DNA from: Candidatus Cloacimonadota bacterium
Lineage (GTDB): Bacteria > Cloacimonadota > Cloacimonadia > Cloacimonadales > JAFGVF01
Length of the DNA stretch: 8,436 bases
Direction: 5' to 3'
NCBI GenBank assembly: GCA_016938155.1
Contig: JAFGVF010000365.1
Location: 1-8,436, forward strand
The translations under genes and the position numbers were made by a program. Shown here piece after piece: positions 1 to 8,300 of this stretch (the stretch's first letter is position 1; the number at the start of each line of letters is the position of its first letter). The notes beneath the pieces are model-generated. The model saw only the letters and a program-made list of their open reading frames with translations, had not been told where the DNA came from and searched no databases.

Positions 1-607
1 CCATCAGAAGTATATATCGCCTAATAAATAACTATGTAAACTTATATACAATAACATTGGTAACTATTTTAGGACACTTCAACCTGTTTCACCGGAATCA
101 TACCAATCATCCGCTTCCAGCAATGACGGGTTTGACTACCGTTTCTCTTCCGCCCCTCTTACGCCCTTGCCCATGCTATCCGCAAGTGACCCGCAGGAGA
201 CCCGCAGGAGCAACGCAAGGTGATGATTGCCAAGAAACATTGTAAAAAAAGGTGTTTAGCGTGTATTTTTTGCTGTCTCAGCAATATTGTTATGTAAACT
301 ATGAAACGACAGGCTGGAAGCATGTGTAAAATGGTACACGAATTCTTGCTTGCTCATTCATTTCCAGAGGCATAGTGCGATACAGAAAGACCTTGTTTCT
401 GATAACTGATGTCATACAACTACAGCAATAACTCAAGTTTTCCAGTGAAAACAGACATAATTTGAAACGGTTAATAGGAATTTAAGTAACGATTTCCATA
501 TTATACATTGTTCATGAGTGAAGTAAATTAAGCGGATAATGTTTTTTTATTGACCCCTAATCGACCGACAGATTAAGTGAAATAAGTTAAAAAGTGAAGG
601 TGCATAA
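1..607. other. Long intergenic region, no gene recognised
   Basis: No reading frame here looks like a protein I know. A 62-codon frame (57-245, plus) runs through a GC-rich repeat and has an uneven, proline/arginine/threonine-rich composition. A 38-codon frame (299-415, minus) has no visible ribosome site. By direct count GC is about 27% at 1-60, about 56% at 121-240 and about 32% at 241-300, so a GC-rich island sits in AT-rich DNA. The island carries the 11-bp tandem array listed separately. The part nearest rseP has a possible -35 box, TTGACC (550-555), but only a poor -10 candidate 17 bp downstream (TTAAGT, 573-578), so I do not call a promoter. The upstream gene often found beside rseP (dxr) is not in view. 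Confidence 0.6.
181..224. repeat. Four tandem 11-bp GC-rich units
   Basis: Four consecutive 11-bp units begin with CGCA at 181, 192, 203 and 214: CGCAAGTGACC, CGCAGGAGACC, CGCAGGAGCAA and CGCAAGGTGAT. The second and third units share their first eight bases, and units drift towards the ends. The period is not a multiple of three, which argues against a coding repeat. It is close to one DNA helical turn, so a phased protein-binding site is possible, but this is inference. It may equally be a genome-wide intergenic repeat family. It lies in the GC-rich island about 380 bp before rseP. Confidence 0.75.
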
Positions 608-1939
608 TTGACATTAATAAACATACTTATCTTTGCAGGAGCCTTAGGCGTACTTGTAACAGTGCATGAATTCGGGCATCTGATAGTAGCAAAGTTATTT
701 GGAATATATGTTGAGAAGTTTTCGATAGGTTTTGGTCCGAAAATCTTTTCATATCAGGGAAAAACAACTGAATATCGACTCTCCCTCCTCCCTTTGGGTG
801 GATATGTTAAGATGAAGGGCGAAAATGCAGATGAAAAGAAACCTGATGAGGATTCTTTTTCGCAGAAACCCTGGTGGAAAAGGGCATTGGTAACATTTGG
901 CGGACCGTTTTTTAATCTAATCTTAGGTTTTCTGCTTTTTGCCTTGATGTATGGATTGGGTAAAACTTATGAAGACCAATATCCTGTTATTGCAGAGGCA
1001 GACTCCCTTTACGCATCCTATTTCAGAGTAGGTGATGAAATAGTTACTGTTAACGGCAAAAGTGTTTATGGATTTAATCAGATAACAGAATTATTGCATA
1101 AAGATAAGGAGAACACCTTTGTAATTGAGAGGAATTTAAGAAAAGAGACGATTCAAACAGGGGGGATTACTCCAGAAAAATGGATAACCTTTCTTCGTCC
1201 CGAAATTCCTCCGAAAGTGGGAGAAGTCTCTCCGGGGATGCCTGCATTTCGAGCCGGCTTAAAGGAAGGTGACTTAATCCTCATGGTGGATGGAACGCCT
1301 GTTCAAAAATGGACAGAGATGAGAAGAGCCATCATTAACAGCGATAAATCGGAGCTCGAATTTGTGATAGAACGCGATGGAACGCAGCTGACAAAAACGA
1401 TTAATCGGGAAGAGAATGTTCTTTCTAATGGACAGAAAATGATTGGAATATCTCAATTTATGCCGGTAAAATATAAAGAAAGATACAGTGTAGGTAAATG
1501 CTTTGTAAATTCGGGTTATATGACGGCGAATTTTATCGTAGCAAACTATACAGCCTTTTATTATCTGATAAAGAATCCGGAGATGCTGAAAAGCAGTGTG
1601 GGTGGTCCGGTGATGATGTATTCCATGTCGAAGCAAAGTACGGGTAAGGGATTGGATACACTAATTGGCTTTATCGCAGCTCTGAGTTTAATTCTGATGA
1701 TTATGAACCTCTTGCCAATTCCTATCCTGGATGGTGGTCAGATATTTTTCTATATTTTGGAAGGGATTTTCGGCAAGCCATTACCGATAAAGGCTCAGAT
1801 GCTTTTGCAACAGATAGGTCTTATCATTCTTCTGACCTTGATGGTGTTTGCTTTTTATAGTGATTTTTCCCAGATGTTTTACCGTAATAAATCGATACGC
1901 TCAGATGTATTAAGGCAGGAACAAATGCCGCTAGAGCTC

Positions 1940-1948
<9 letters not shown>
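608..1948 (+). CDS. rseP: RseP-family site-2 zinc metalloprotease
   Basis: This is an inner-membrane zinc protease of the RseP/RasP (M50) family. The family cleaves membrane-spanning substrates such as anti-sigma factors and remnant signal peptides. The 446-residue product has the zinc-binding HEFGH at residues 20-24 in the first membrane segment, a GGPFFN segment at 98-103, and the third ligand motif NLLPIPILDGG at 367-377 in a late membrane segment. Two PDZ-type regions lie between: about 128-165 (RVGDEIVTVNG) and about 203-262 (GMPAFRAGLKEGDLI). A final hydrophobic segment spans about 400-416. Length is normal for the family. The start is TTG: an in-frame TAA precedes it directly, AAGG at 597-600 sits 7 bases upstream, and the next methionine (residue 68) would remove HEFGH. 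Its last codons, AAG GAG TAG, probably provide the ribosome site for tgt. The substrate here is unknown. Confidence 0.95.
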
Positions 1949-3073
<1,125 letters not shown>

Positions 3074-3152
3074 AGGATATTGTTATTTTTTTGTTGCCTT
3101 GCATTCAAACAAGGTAATATTCGTCTCATTATAATGATACTTTTGGAAGAAT

Positions 3153-3176
3153 CAGGAAAACGATTATTCTTTCCTG
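3153..3176 (+). other. Small hairpin before the MORN gene's ribosome site
   Basis: CAGGAAA (3153-3159) pairs perfectly with TTTCCTG (3170-3176) around a 10-base loop. It ends one base before the Shine-Dalgarno GAGGAG (3178-3183). It has no T-run after it, so it is not an intrinsic terminator. It could affect translation of the next gene or protect an mRNA end, or it may be chance in a 117-bp gap. Confidence 0.35.
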
Positions 3177-3190
3177 TGAGGAGTTTAGTT

Positions 3191-3664
3191 ATGCGTACTT
3201 TTTTCATTATTGCAATCCTGACGGCGATTCTGAGTCTTAGTGCGGAAAAGCTTCCGATTGAGGTTTTCCAACTCCCTGAAAATGCCGTTCTCTTTGATAC
3301 ACTTATTGAAAAAGATGGTTTGATATATAGAGATAATGATTTATTCACCGGGATTACATACGAAGAGTATGATAATGAACATCTAAAAAAGATTACAGCC
3401 TATACAAAAGGTTTACCTGATGGTCCTCAGTTTGAATGGTATAGAGACGGGAAAAAACTACTCTCAGCAAATTATAAGAAAGGACGGCTCAATGGACAAT
3501 ACCTTGCATGGTATAGTAATGGAGCTGTAATATACAATCTTGTGTTTAAAAATGGCAAACTTAACTACGACACTCAGTTTGAAGAAGATGACAGTAGAGA
3601 AGCCACTGAAAATGATGAATCTGATATTGATGGCGAAGGTAATAATGACGCAAAGGAAAAATAG
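3191..3664 (+). CDS. Secreted MORN-repeat (YwqK-like) protein
   Basis: The product is a 157-residue exported protein of unknown function. Residues 1-18 form a signal peptide: MR, a hydrophobic stretch, then SLSA with likely cleavage before EK. No lipobox cysteine is present, so it is probably periplasmic or secreted. Residues about 51-127 carry two to three MORN_2/YwqK-type repeats of about 23-24 residues, seen as FEWYRDGKKLLSANYKKGRLNG and then LAWYSNGAVIYNLVFKNGKLN. The C-terminal 28 residues are very acidic and low complexity. The ATG at 3191 was chosen because GAGGAG lies 7 bases upstream and a signal peptide begins there. An upstream TTG at 3080 would add 37 residues before the signal peptide. 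The gene ends directly at the panB ATG, so the two are translationally coupled. MORN repeats are usually protein- or membrane-binding; no partner can be named. Confidence 0.8.
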   Translation: MRTFFIIAILTAILSLSAEKLPIEVFQLPENAVLFDTLIEKDGLIYRDNDLFTGITYEEYDNEHLKKITAYTKGLPDGPQFEWYRDGKKLLSANYKKGRLNGQYLAWYSNGAVIYNLVFKNGKLNYDTQFEEDDSREATENDESDIDGEGNNDAKEK

Positions 3665-4468
3665 ATGTTAACAGTTAAAGACTTCCCCAAAATGAAAGCT
3701 GATGGTAAGATAATTACTTCCTTGACAGCCTACGATTACTCCTCTGCTCAATTAACTGAACTTGCAGGAGTTGACTTCATTCTTGTGGGAGACAGTCTTG
3801 GGATGGTTGTATTGGGTTATGAATCAACGATTCAAGTTACTATGGAGGATATGCTTCACCATATAAAAGCAGTTAAAAGAGGAACAAAAGACACATTTAT
3901 AGTTGCAGATATGCCATATAAAAGCTTTCATATATCAACAGAAAGAACTAAGGAAAATGCTTTCCGGTTAATTATTGAAGGTGGAGCAAATGCAGTAAAA
4001 CTTGAAGGTGGCACTTCTTCCCGTCTTGATGCTATTAGAGCAATTGTTGATTGTGAGATACCGGTTGTTGCACATCTGGGACTCACTCCCCAATCAGTTA
4101 ATAAGTTTGGTGGTTATAAAGTTCAAGGTAAAGCTGAACTGGAGTACCAGAAGTTGATACAACAGTCTAAGGATGTTGAAGAAGCCGGAGCTTTTATGCT
4201 TGTATTGGAAGGTATTCCCGAACAGCTTGGTAAAGAGATTTCGGAAACACTCACTATTCCTACCATAGGCATAGGGGCAGGAAGATATACTGACGGGCAG
4301 ATCCTGGTTTATCATGACCTTTTGGGATTGACTGCTCTTGAGCCGAAGTTCCTGAAAAAATACACTATGCTCAACGATGAAATTGTAAAAGCTGTCGCTC
4401 AATATGTATCAGAAGTTAGAGAGAAAAAATTCCCGCAAGAAAAACATGTATATTTCCCAATCAAATAA
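3665..4468 (+). CDS. panB: Ketopantoate hydroxymethyltransferase
   Basis: PanB adds a hydroxymethyl group from 5,10-methylenetetrahydrofolate to 2-oxoisovalerate, giving ketopantoate for pantothenate and coenzyme A synthesis in the cytoplasm. The 267-residue length is normal. It is a TIM barrel of the PEP-mutase superfamily. Recognisable residues are Asp43 (VGDSLG) and Asp82 (ADMPY), which with Glu114 (KLEGG) are the magnesium site, and Glu182 (VLEGIP), the expected catalytic base. AHLGLTPQ at 136-143 and GIGAGRYTDGQ at about 202-212 are also conserved. The ATG abuts the TAG of the MORN gene, with AAAGGA (3652-3657) 7 bases upstream. Its usual partners panC and panD are not in the window. Confidence 0.95.
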   Translation: MLTVKDFPKMKADGKIITSLTAYDYSSAQLTELAGVDFILVGDSLGMVVLGYESTIQVTMEDMLHHIKAVKRGTKDTFIVADMPYKSFHISTERTKENAFRLIIEGGANAVKLEGGTSSRLDAIRAIVDCEIPVVAHLGLTPQSVNKFGGYKVQGKAELEYQKLIQQSKDVEEAGAFMLVLEGIPEQLGKEISETLTIPTIGIGAGRYTDGQILVYHDLLGLTALEPKFLKKYTMLNDEIVKAVAQYVSEVREKKFPQEKHVYFPIK

Positions 4469-4478
4469 AGAGGTAATA

Positions 4479-5102
4479 ATGGAGAATAAAGAGCTATCAA
4501 TGGAGATGACTCCTCAAGAAAAATTCGATGCAGTTTTAAACCTGAAAACCAAACTTGAAGAGACTTATCTCATGCTTGGTCAGGTACTTTCAGATATTAA
4601 GCGTAAAGGCAGTTACAAACTTAAAGGGTATAAACAGTTTAAAGAGTTCATCGAAGGTGAATATAATATGTCGTCAGCAGCTGCCAGTAAACTTATAAGC
4701 AATTATGAACTCTATATTGAAGAAATGGACCTTGATGATGAAACCGTAAAGAATATCGGTCATGACAGACTTAACATGGTAAAGCCACTCGTTAATAAAG
4801 CAGAGAACTTTGCAGAGAAAGAGGAATGGATTGGAACAGCTCAAACTCTGAATGCTGCCGACCTCAAGGAAAAGATAAAAGAGATCAGAGATAGTGAGAA
4901 GGATAAACAGAAATCTTTTAAAGATGTACTGATTGAACAGTTCCTTGAAACTATGGTAACATATTTTAATTGCTCCCGAAAGGAGCTTGATTTCAAGCTT
5001 GCTCTCTATTTCCAGGATGCTGACCTGGAAACCATAAAGCAAATGATTAAGGAAAGACAGCGTAGATTCGAAGAAGCTTCAGAAGGAGGCAAACCGATAT
5101 AG
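4479..5102 (+). CDS. Helix-turn-helix-like protein, unknown function
   Basis: I do not recognise a named family. The 207-residue product is charged, almost wholly helical, and has no signal peptide or membrane segment. Residues about 25-138 resemble a helix-turn-helix-like domain found in scattered bacterial hypothetical proteins: a YLMLGQVLSDIK helix, the GYKQFKEFIEGEYNMS segment, then SAAASKLISNYELY as a possible recognition helix, followed by IGHDRLNMVKPL and a further helical pair. That points to DNA binding, but from memory only. A second helical region, 146-198, has a basic stretch (KERQRRFEE). The start at 4479 has AAGAGG (4468-4473) 5 bases upstream; an in-frame ATG at 4404 would overlap panB by 65 bases. 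It sits 10 bp after panB and 132 bp before porX, so it could be a local regulator or an unrelated passenger. Confidence 0.75.
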   Translation: MENKELSMEMTPQEKFDAVLNLKTKLEETYLMLGQVLSDIKRKGSYKLKGYKQFKEFIEGEYNMSSAAASKLISNYELYIEEMDLDDETVKNIGHDRLNMVKPLVNKAENFAEKEEWIGTAQTLNAADLKEKIKEIRDSEKDKQKSFKDVLIEQFLETMVTYFNCSRKELDFKLALYFQDADLETIKQMIKERQRRFEEASEGGKPI

Positions 5103-5149
5103 ATTGTGCTTTCATCTAACTCATAAATTGTTTATACAGATGATAACTT

Positions 5150-5197
5150 CGAGAATACCTTGTCCCGATATTTATTTAAGGTAAGGATTTGTTCTCG
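5150..5197 (+). other. Imperfect long hairpin in the porX leader
   Basis: CGAGAA (5150-5155) pairs with TTCTCG (5192-5197), and the adjoining TACCTT (5156-5161) pairs with AAGGTA (5178-5183). This gives 12 base pairs with an 8-base bulge on the 3' side and a 16-base loop. There is no T-run, so it is not a typical terminator. It ends 25 bases before the porX Shine-Dalgarno. It may be a leader structure or a protein-binding inverted repeat. Confidence 0.35.
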
Positions 5198-5234
5198 CTA
5201 AATGAAGTAACTCAATAATTTAAGGAAGGAAAAA

Positions 5235-6791
5235 ATGAGAAAAATGCGAATACTATGGGTCGATGACGAAGTCCATTTTCTCAAACCATTTGTCCTCTTT
5301 CTTGAAAAGAAAGGCTATGAAGTCATTACTGCCGCAAACGGTTCTGATGCCATAGATATTGTTTTAAAAGAAAGATTAGATTTAGTTATCTTAGATGAAA
5401 TGATGCCCGGATTAGACGGTCTTACTACTCTTACTGAAATAAAGAATATCAATCAGGCAATTCCTGTTATTATGGTAACAAAGAGCGAAGAAGAAGGCTT
5501 GATGGATAAGGTAATTGCCAGTCAGATTGCTGATTATCTGATTAAACCGATAAACCCCAATCAGATTATCATGGCTATTAAAAAGATATTCCAAGCGGAT
5601 GAAATCAAGCAAAACAAACTGGGAGAAGACTATTCCAGGTTTATGTCTTCCGTGAATCAAAGGCTATACTCATCTCCAACATTCGATGATTGGTATGGAA
5701 TCTATAACGATTTTGTTGCCTGGGATCAGAAACTGGATGAGATTAATGACCCCGGATTACGACAGACTCACTTTCTTGAGAAGCGTAATTGTAACTCCGA
5801 GTTTGTGAACTATGTTGAAAACAACTACCGGGATTGGTTGGTTTCAGACAATAGACCTTTTCTGTCTTTTGATGTTGTTAGTGAATATGTTACACCCTTC
5901 ATCAACAATAGTCGCCCGACTTATCTGATACTCCTCGATTGTATGAGAATGGACCAATACAAAGTTATGGAGCCATACATAAACAAGCTTTTCAATATCG
6001 ATTTAAAGACATATTTCAGTATATTACCTACTGCTACTCCATATTCCAGAAATGCTATTTTCAGTGGGTTACTACCTGAAGATATAGCAAAACGGTTTCC
6101 CGATTATTGGGAATCAAGCAACGACCTGGATAACAGCAGAAACAGGAATGAGCATCAATTATTAGATGAATTGCTGCATGATCTGGGACACAGGTTTACT
6201 CCAACAAGCAAGTATATCAAGATTTTCAATATGGAAGAAGGTAACTTTGTCCTAAGGAAAATTAGCTCATGGCAGAAAGAGAAACTTGTTGTGCTGGTTT
6301 ACAATTTCCTTGATCTTGTTGCTCATCATCGTTCCAAGGATACAATCCTTCAGGAAACAATCCCGGATGAGGAAGCTCTTCGTGCCTTTACCCGTCATTG
6401 GTTCCTCCATTCCTCCCTATATGAAGCCCTAAAGCTTATGAGTCAGCAGGGAGCAAATGTGATTATAACTACTGACCATGGCTCGATAAAAGTGAATAGA
6501 GCAACACAGGTTATCGGCGATAAAGATACGACAGTTACCGTAAGATATAAAGAAGGCAAGAACCTTACTGTAAACGAAAAACATGCTATATTCGAAAGCG
6601 AACCTCATAAGATGGGACTTCCCAGGAAGAACATAGTGGATAATTTCATCTTTGCTAAAGATGATTATTACTTCGTATATCCTAACTCCTTTCATCAATA
6701 TCAGAAACAGTTCAATGGAACTTTCCAACATGGAGGAGTTTCGATGGAGGAAATGCTTTTGCCGGTGGCTATTTGCACACCTAAAGATTAA
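5235..6791 (+). CDS. porX: PorX-like response regulator with PglZ domain
   Basis: This is a cytoplasmic two-domain regulator of 518 residues, the usual PorX length. Residues 4-120 are a CheY-like receiver: acidic pocket Asp10/Asp11, phospho-acceptor Asp54 (VILDEMMPGLDG), Thr82 and Lys104 (LIKP). A helical linker at about 125-215 leads to a PglZ domain of the alkaline-phosphatase superfamily. That domain has metal-site candidates Asp235 (LLDCMRMD), Asp360 and His364 (NFLDLVAHH), Asp414-His415 (TTDHGS) and His499 (FQHGG), and a threonine nucleophile candidate in PTATPYSR (266 or 268). The catalytic set looks intact. In Bacteroidota, PorX works with the kinase PorY to control type IX secretion genes, and its PglZ domain is reported to cleave oligonucleotide phosphodiesters. 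Whether that role holds here is inference. No kinase lies nearby. The start has AAGGAAGGA at 5222-5230. Confidence 0.9.
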   Translation: MRKMRILWVDDEVHFLKPFVLFLEKKGYEVITAANGSDAIDIVLKERLDLVILDEMMPGLDGLTTLTEIKNINQAIPVIMVTKSEEEGLMDKVIASQIADYLIKPINPNQIIMAIKKIFQADEIKQNKLGEDYSRFMSSVNQRLYSSPTFDDWYGIYNDFVAWDQKLDEINDPGLRQTHFLEKRNCNSEFVNYVENNYRDWLVSDNRPFLSFDVVSEYVTPFINNSRPTYLILLDCMRMDQYKVMEPYINKLFNIDLKTYFSILPTATPYSRNAIFSGLLPEDIAKRFPDYWESSNDLDNSRNRNEHQLLDELLHDLGHRFTPTSKYIKIFNMEEGNFVLRKISSWQKEKLVVLVYNFLDLVAHHRSKDTILQETIPDEEALRAFTRHWFLHSSLYEALKLMSQQGANVIITTDHGSIKVNRATQVIGDKDTTVTVRYKEGKNLTVNEKHAIFESEPHKMGLPRKNIVDNFIFAKDDYYFVYPNSFHQYQKQFNGTFQHGGVSMEEMLLPVAICTPKD

Positions 6792-6800
6792 TCAATCAAT

Positions 6801-6832
6801 AGAGGAGATAGAGATATCTCCTCTTTTTTTTA
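6801..6832 (+). terminator. Intrinsic terminator after porX
   Basis: A perfect 10-bp stem, AGAGGAGATA (6801-6810) with TATCTCCTCT (6815-6824), closes on a GAGA tetraloop (GNRA type) and runs straight into eight T residues. It begins 9 bases after the porX stop codon. It separates porX from the FadL-family gene. Confidence 0.93.
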
Positions 6833-6889
6833 TTTGTGTTAGCTCTTATACATCAACAAATTACGAATCTCTTTCTGCAATTTATTAAC

Positions 6890-6919
6890 TCAAGCTTAAC
6901 TTATTTATTTACAGCTTGA
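6890..6919. other. Inverted repeat upstream of the FadL-family gene
   Basis: TCAAGCT (6890-6896) and AGCTTGA (6913-6919) are perfect 7-bp inverted halves with a 16-bp spacer, about 80-110 bp before the start codon. The right half overlaps a smaller palindrome, AGCTT-G-AAGCT (6913-6923). It could be an operator in a 206-bp intergenic region that must hold the promoter of the next gene, but it may be chance in AT-rich DNA. I could not assign -35 and -10 boxes with confidence. Confidence 0.3.
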
Positions 6920-6997
6920 AGCTAATTCATTTAATTTGCCTCATCAGAATATTGCTTTTAGCTTTAATCTATAAACTACAAAAAAGGAGAATATCTG

Positions 6998-8245
6998 ATG
7001 AAGAAAACAATGTTACTCATACTTGCAATGGCAGTATGTTTATCCGTATTTGCAAATGGTTTTAATCTTAACACAATCGGCGCTAAAGCCTTCGGTATGG
7101 GTGGAGCTATGATTGGACTCGCAGACGATCCGACCGCGATATTTTGGAATCCTGCCGGTTTAGCTACTCAAGGTAATGCTTTCCAGCTTGTGGGACATGA
7201 TATCATGCCTGCCTTTACTTATAAATATGATGCAGCTATGATTGATGCTGAAGCTGATGCCCAGCATTTCATCTCCCCTGCCCTTTTCTGGAACCATAAG
7301 GTTAGCCCAAAGATGGCTCTTGGTTTCGGTTTCTATGTACCTTCAGGTATCGGTGCCAGATGGGATGGTGCTGACCTTGCTAATTTCAATGATCCTGCTC
7401 TCAACAAAACTTTCGATTGGGAAAGCATGGTTAATGTTATGCATGCAGGTCCTGCCATTGCCTATCAAGCTACTGACAGACTTTCTCTCGGTGCAACTGC
7501 CGAAGTAAGCTATGGTACTATGGAACTCCATATGGCTGATGACATGGATATGAATGGATTAATGGATACTCAATACAATGAAGAATCACATGGAATGGGC
7601 TTCGGTGTAAACCTTGGATTGAAGTATCAGTTTGAAAATGATTTCAGCATTGGTGCAACTTATCATTCTCCTGTTCATTTTGCTTTCAAGCAGGATGATG
7701 CTGAGTTTATAGCTCCTAATGGTGTTGGTGGTTTCGTAACTATGAACGCTGAAATGACAAGATATGTAACCTGGCCCATGATGCTCGGTTTTGGTACTTC
7801 AATTAAGCCAAAAGCTTGGTGGACAATGACTGCTGATGTTCAATATACTCAATGGTCAATTATGGATCAACTTAACACAGAGCTTGATTTTGATAACGAT
7901 GCTATGGACCAATCTAAGCCGACTCATTTAGATTGGGTTGATGCTACTCAATATCGCATTGGTAATGAATTCAAATTCAACGAGATGTTTGTTGCCAGAT
8001 TAGGATATTATTATGATCCTTCTCCTGCTCCAAACGAGACAATCAATATTCTGTTCCCATCTCACACATATCATGCAGTTACAACCGGTTTCGGTTTCCA
8101 AAAATGCAAATTTGCTGCTGACTTCGGTTTTGAATATCTCTTCGGTGACGAGAGAGATGCTGTAGCCGCTTTTGGTGCTGAGATGCCCGGAACCTATCAG
8201 ATGGATATAATGTCTATCGCTCTTTCTCTGACCTACAAGTACTAG
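6998..8245 (+). CDS. FadL/OmpP1/TodX-family outer-membrane barrel protein
   Basis: The product is a 415-residue outer-membrane beta-barrel of the family that transports long-chain fatty acids and other hydrophobic compounds. Residues 1-19 are a signal peptide (MKKT, hydrophobic core, SVFA before NG). The mature N-terminus, GFNLNTIGAKAFGMGGA, matches the family's hatch region, and FWNPAGL (49-55) is a family hallmark. Alternating strands follow (LGFGFYVPSGIGARW, LSLGATAEVSYG, FGVNLGLKYQF), and it ends in an aromatic residue (LSLTYKY), as barrels recognised by the BAM assembly machinery do. A DxDxNGxxD motif at 182-190 resembles a calcium-binding loop. AAAGGAG lies 8 bases before the ATG. It is flanked by terminators on both sides, so probably a single-gene unit. 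The substrate is unknown. PorV of type IX secretion belongs to this fold, but I see no PorV-specific feature. Confidence 0.9.
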   Translation: MKKTMLLILAMAVCLSVFANGFNLNTIGAKAFGMGGAMIGLADDPTAIFWNPAGLATQGNAFQLVGHDIMPAFTYKYDAAMIDAEADAQHFISPALFWNHKVSPKMALGFGFYVPSGIGARWDGADLANFNDPALNKTFDWESMVNVMHAGPAIAYQATDRLSLGATAEVSYGTMELHMADDMDMNGLMDTQYNEESHGMGFGVNLGLKYQFENDFSIGATYHSPVHFAFKQDDAEFIAPNGVGGFVTMNAEMTRYVTWPMMLGFGTSIKPKAWWTMTADVQYTQWSIMDQLNTELDFDNDAMDQSKPTHLDWVDATQYRIGNEFKFNEMFVARLGYYYDPSPAPNETINILFPSHTYHAVTTGFGFQKCKFAADFGFEYLFGDERDAVAAFGAEMPGTYQMDIMSIALSLTYKY

Positions 8246-8265
8246 AATACTAAGTAATTAAAAAT

Positions 8266-8300
8266 AAAAATCCGCTGTCTCAGGACAGCGGATTTTTTTT
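8266..8300. terminator. Bidirectional intrinsic terminator
   Basis: The stem TCCGCTGTC (8271-8279) / GACAGCGGA (8284-8292) closes on a TCAG loop. It is flanked by five A residues on the left and eight T residues on the right, so each strand reads a hairpin followed by U residues. It lies 20 bases after the FadL-family stop and directly beyond the stop of the minus-strand gene, so it should stop transcription from both converging genes. Confidence 0.92.

Noticed and set aside
57..245. 62-codon plus-strand frame
   Set aside because: It exists only because the GC-rich island lacks stops. It crosses the 11-bp array, which would change frame at each unit, has no Shine-Dalgarno, and matches no family I know.
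299..415. 38-codon minus-strand frame beginning MTSVIRNKVFLYR
   Set aside because: Short, no recognisable ribosome site, no known motif; could be a gene remnant but nothing supports it.
3097..3114. CCTTG/CAAGG inverted repeat after tgt as a terminator
   Set aside because: The stem is only 5 bp and the T-run lies before it, not after it.
3080..3190. N-terminal extension of the MORN protein from TTG 3080
   Set aside because: It would place 37 residues before an obvious signal peptide. GAGGAG before ATG 3191 has ideal spacing, while the 3080 start is only 3 to 5 bases from a weak AAGGA.
4404..4478. N-terminal extension of the helix-turn-helix protein from ATG 4404
   Set aside because: It overlaps the end of panB in another frame, is lysine-rich without domain character, and the 4479 start has its own AAGAGG.
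5103..5234. Possible small RNA or tRNA in the gap before porX
   Set aside because: No cloverleaf, T-loop or CCA-like pattern; only the bulged hairpin reported separately.
6652..6888. 78-codon plus-strand frame overlapping the porX end and its terminator
   Set aside because: It lies out of frame over conserved porX codons and runs through the terminator hairpin; a shadow frame.
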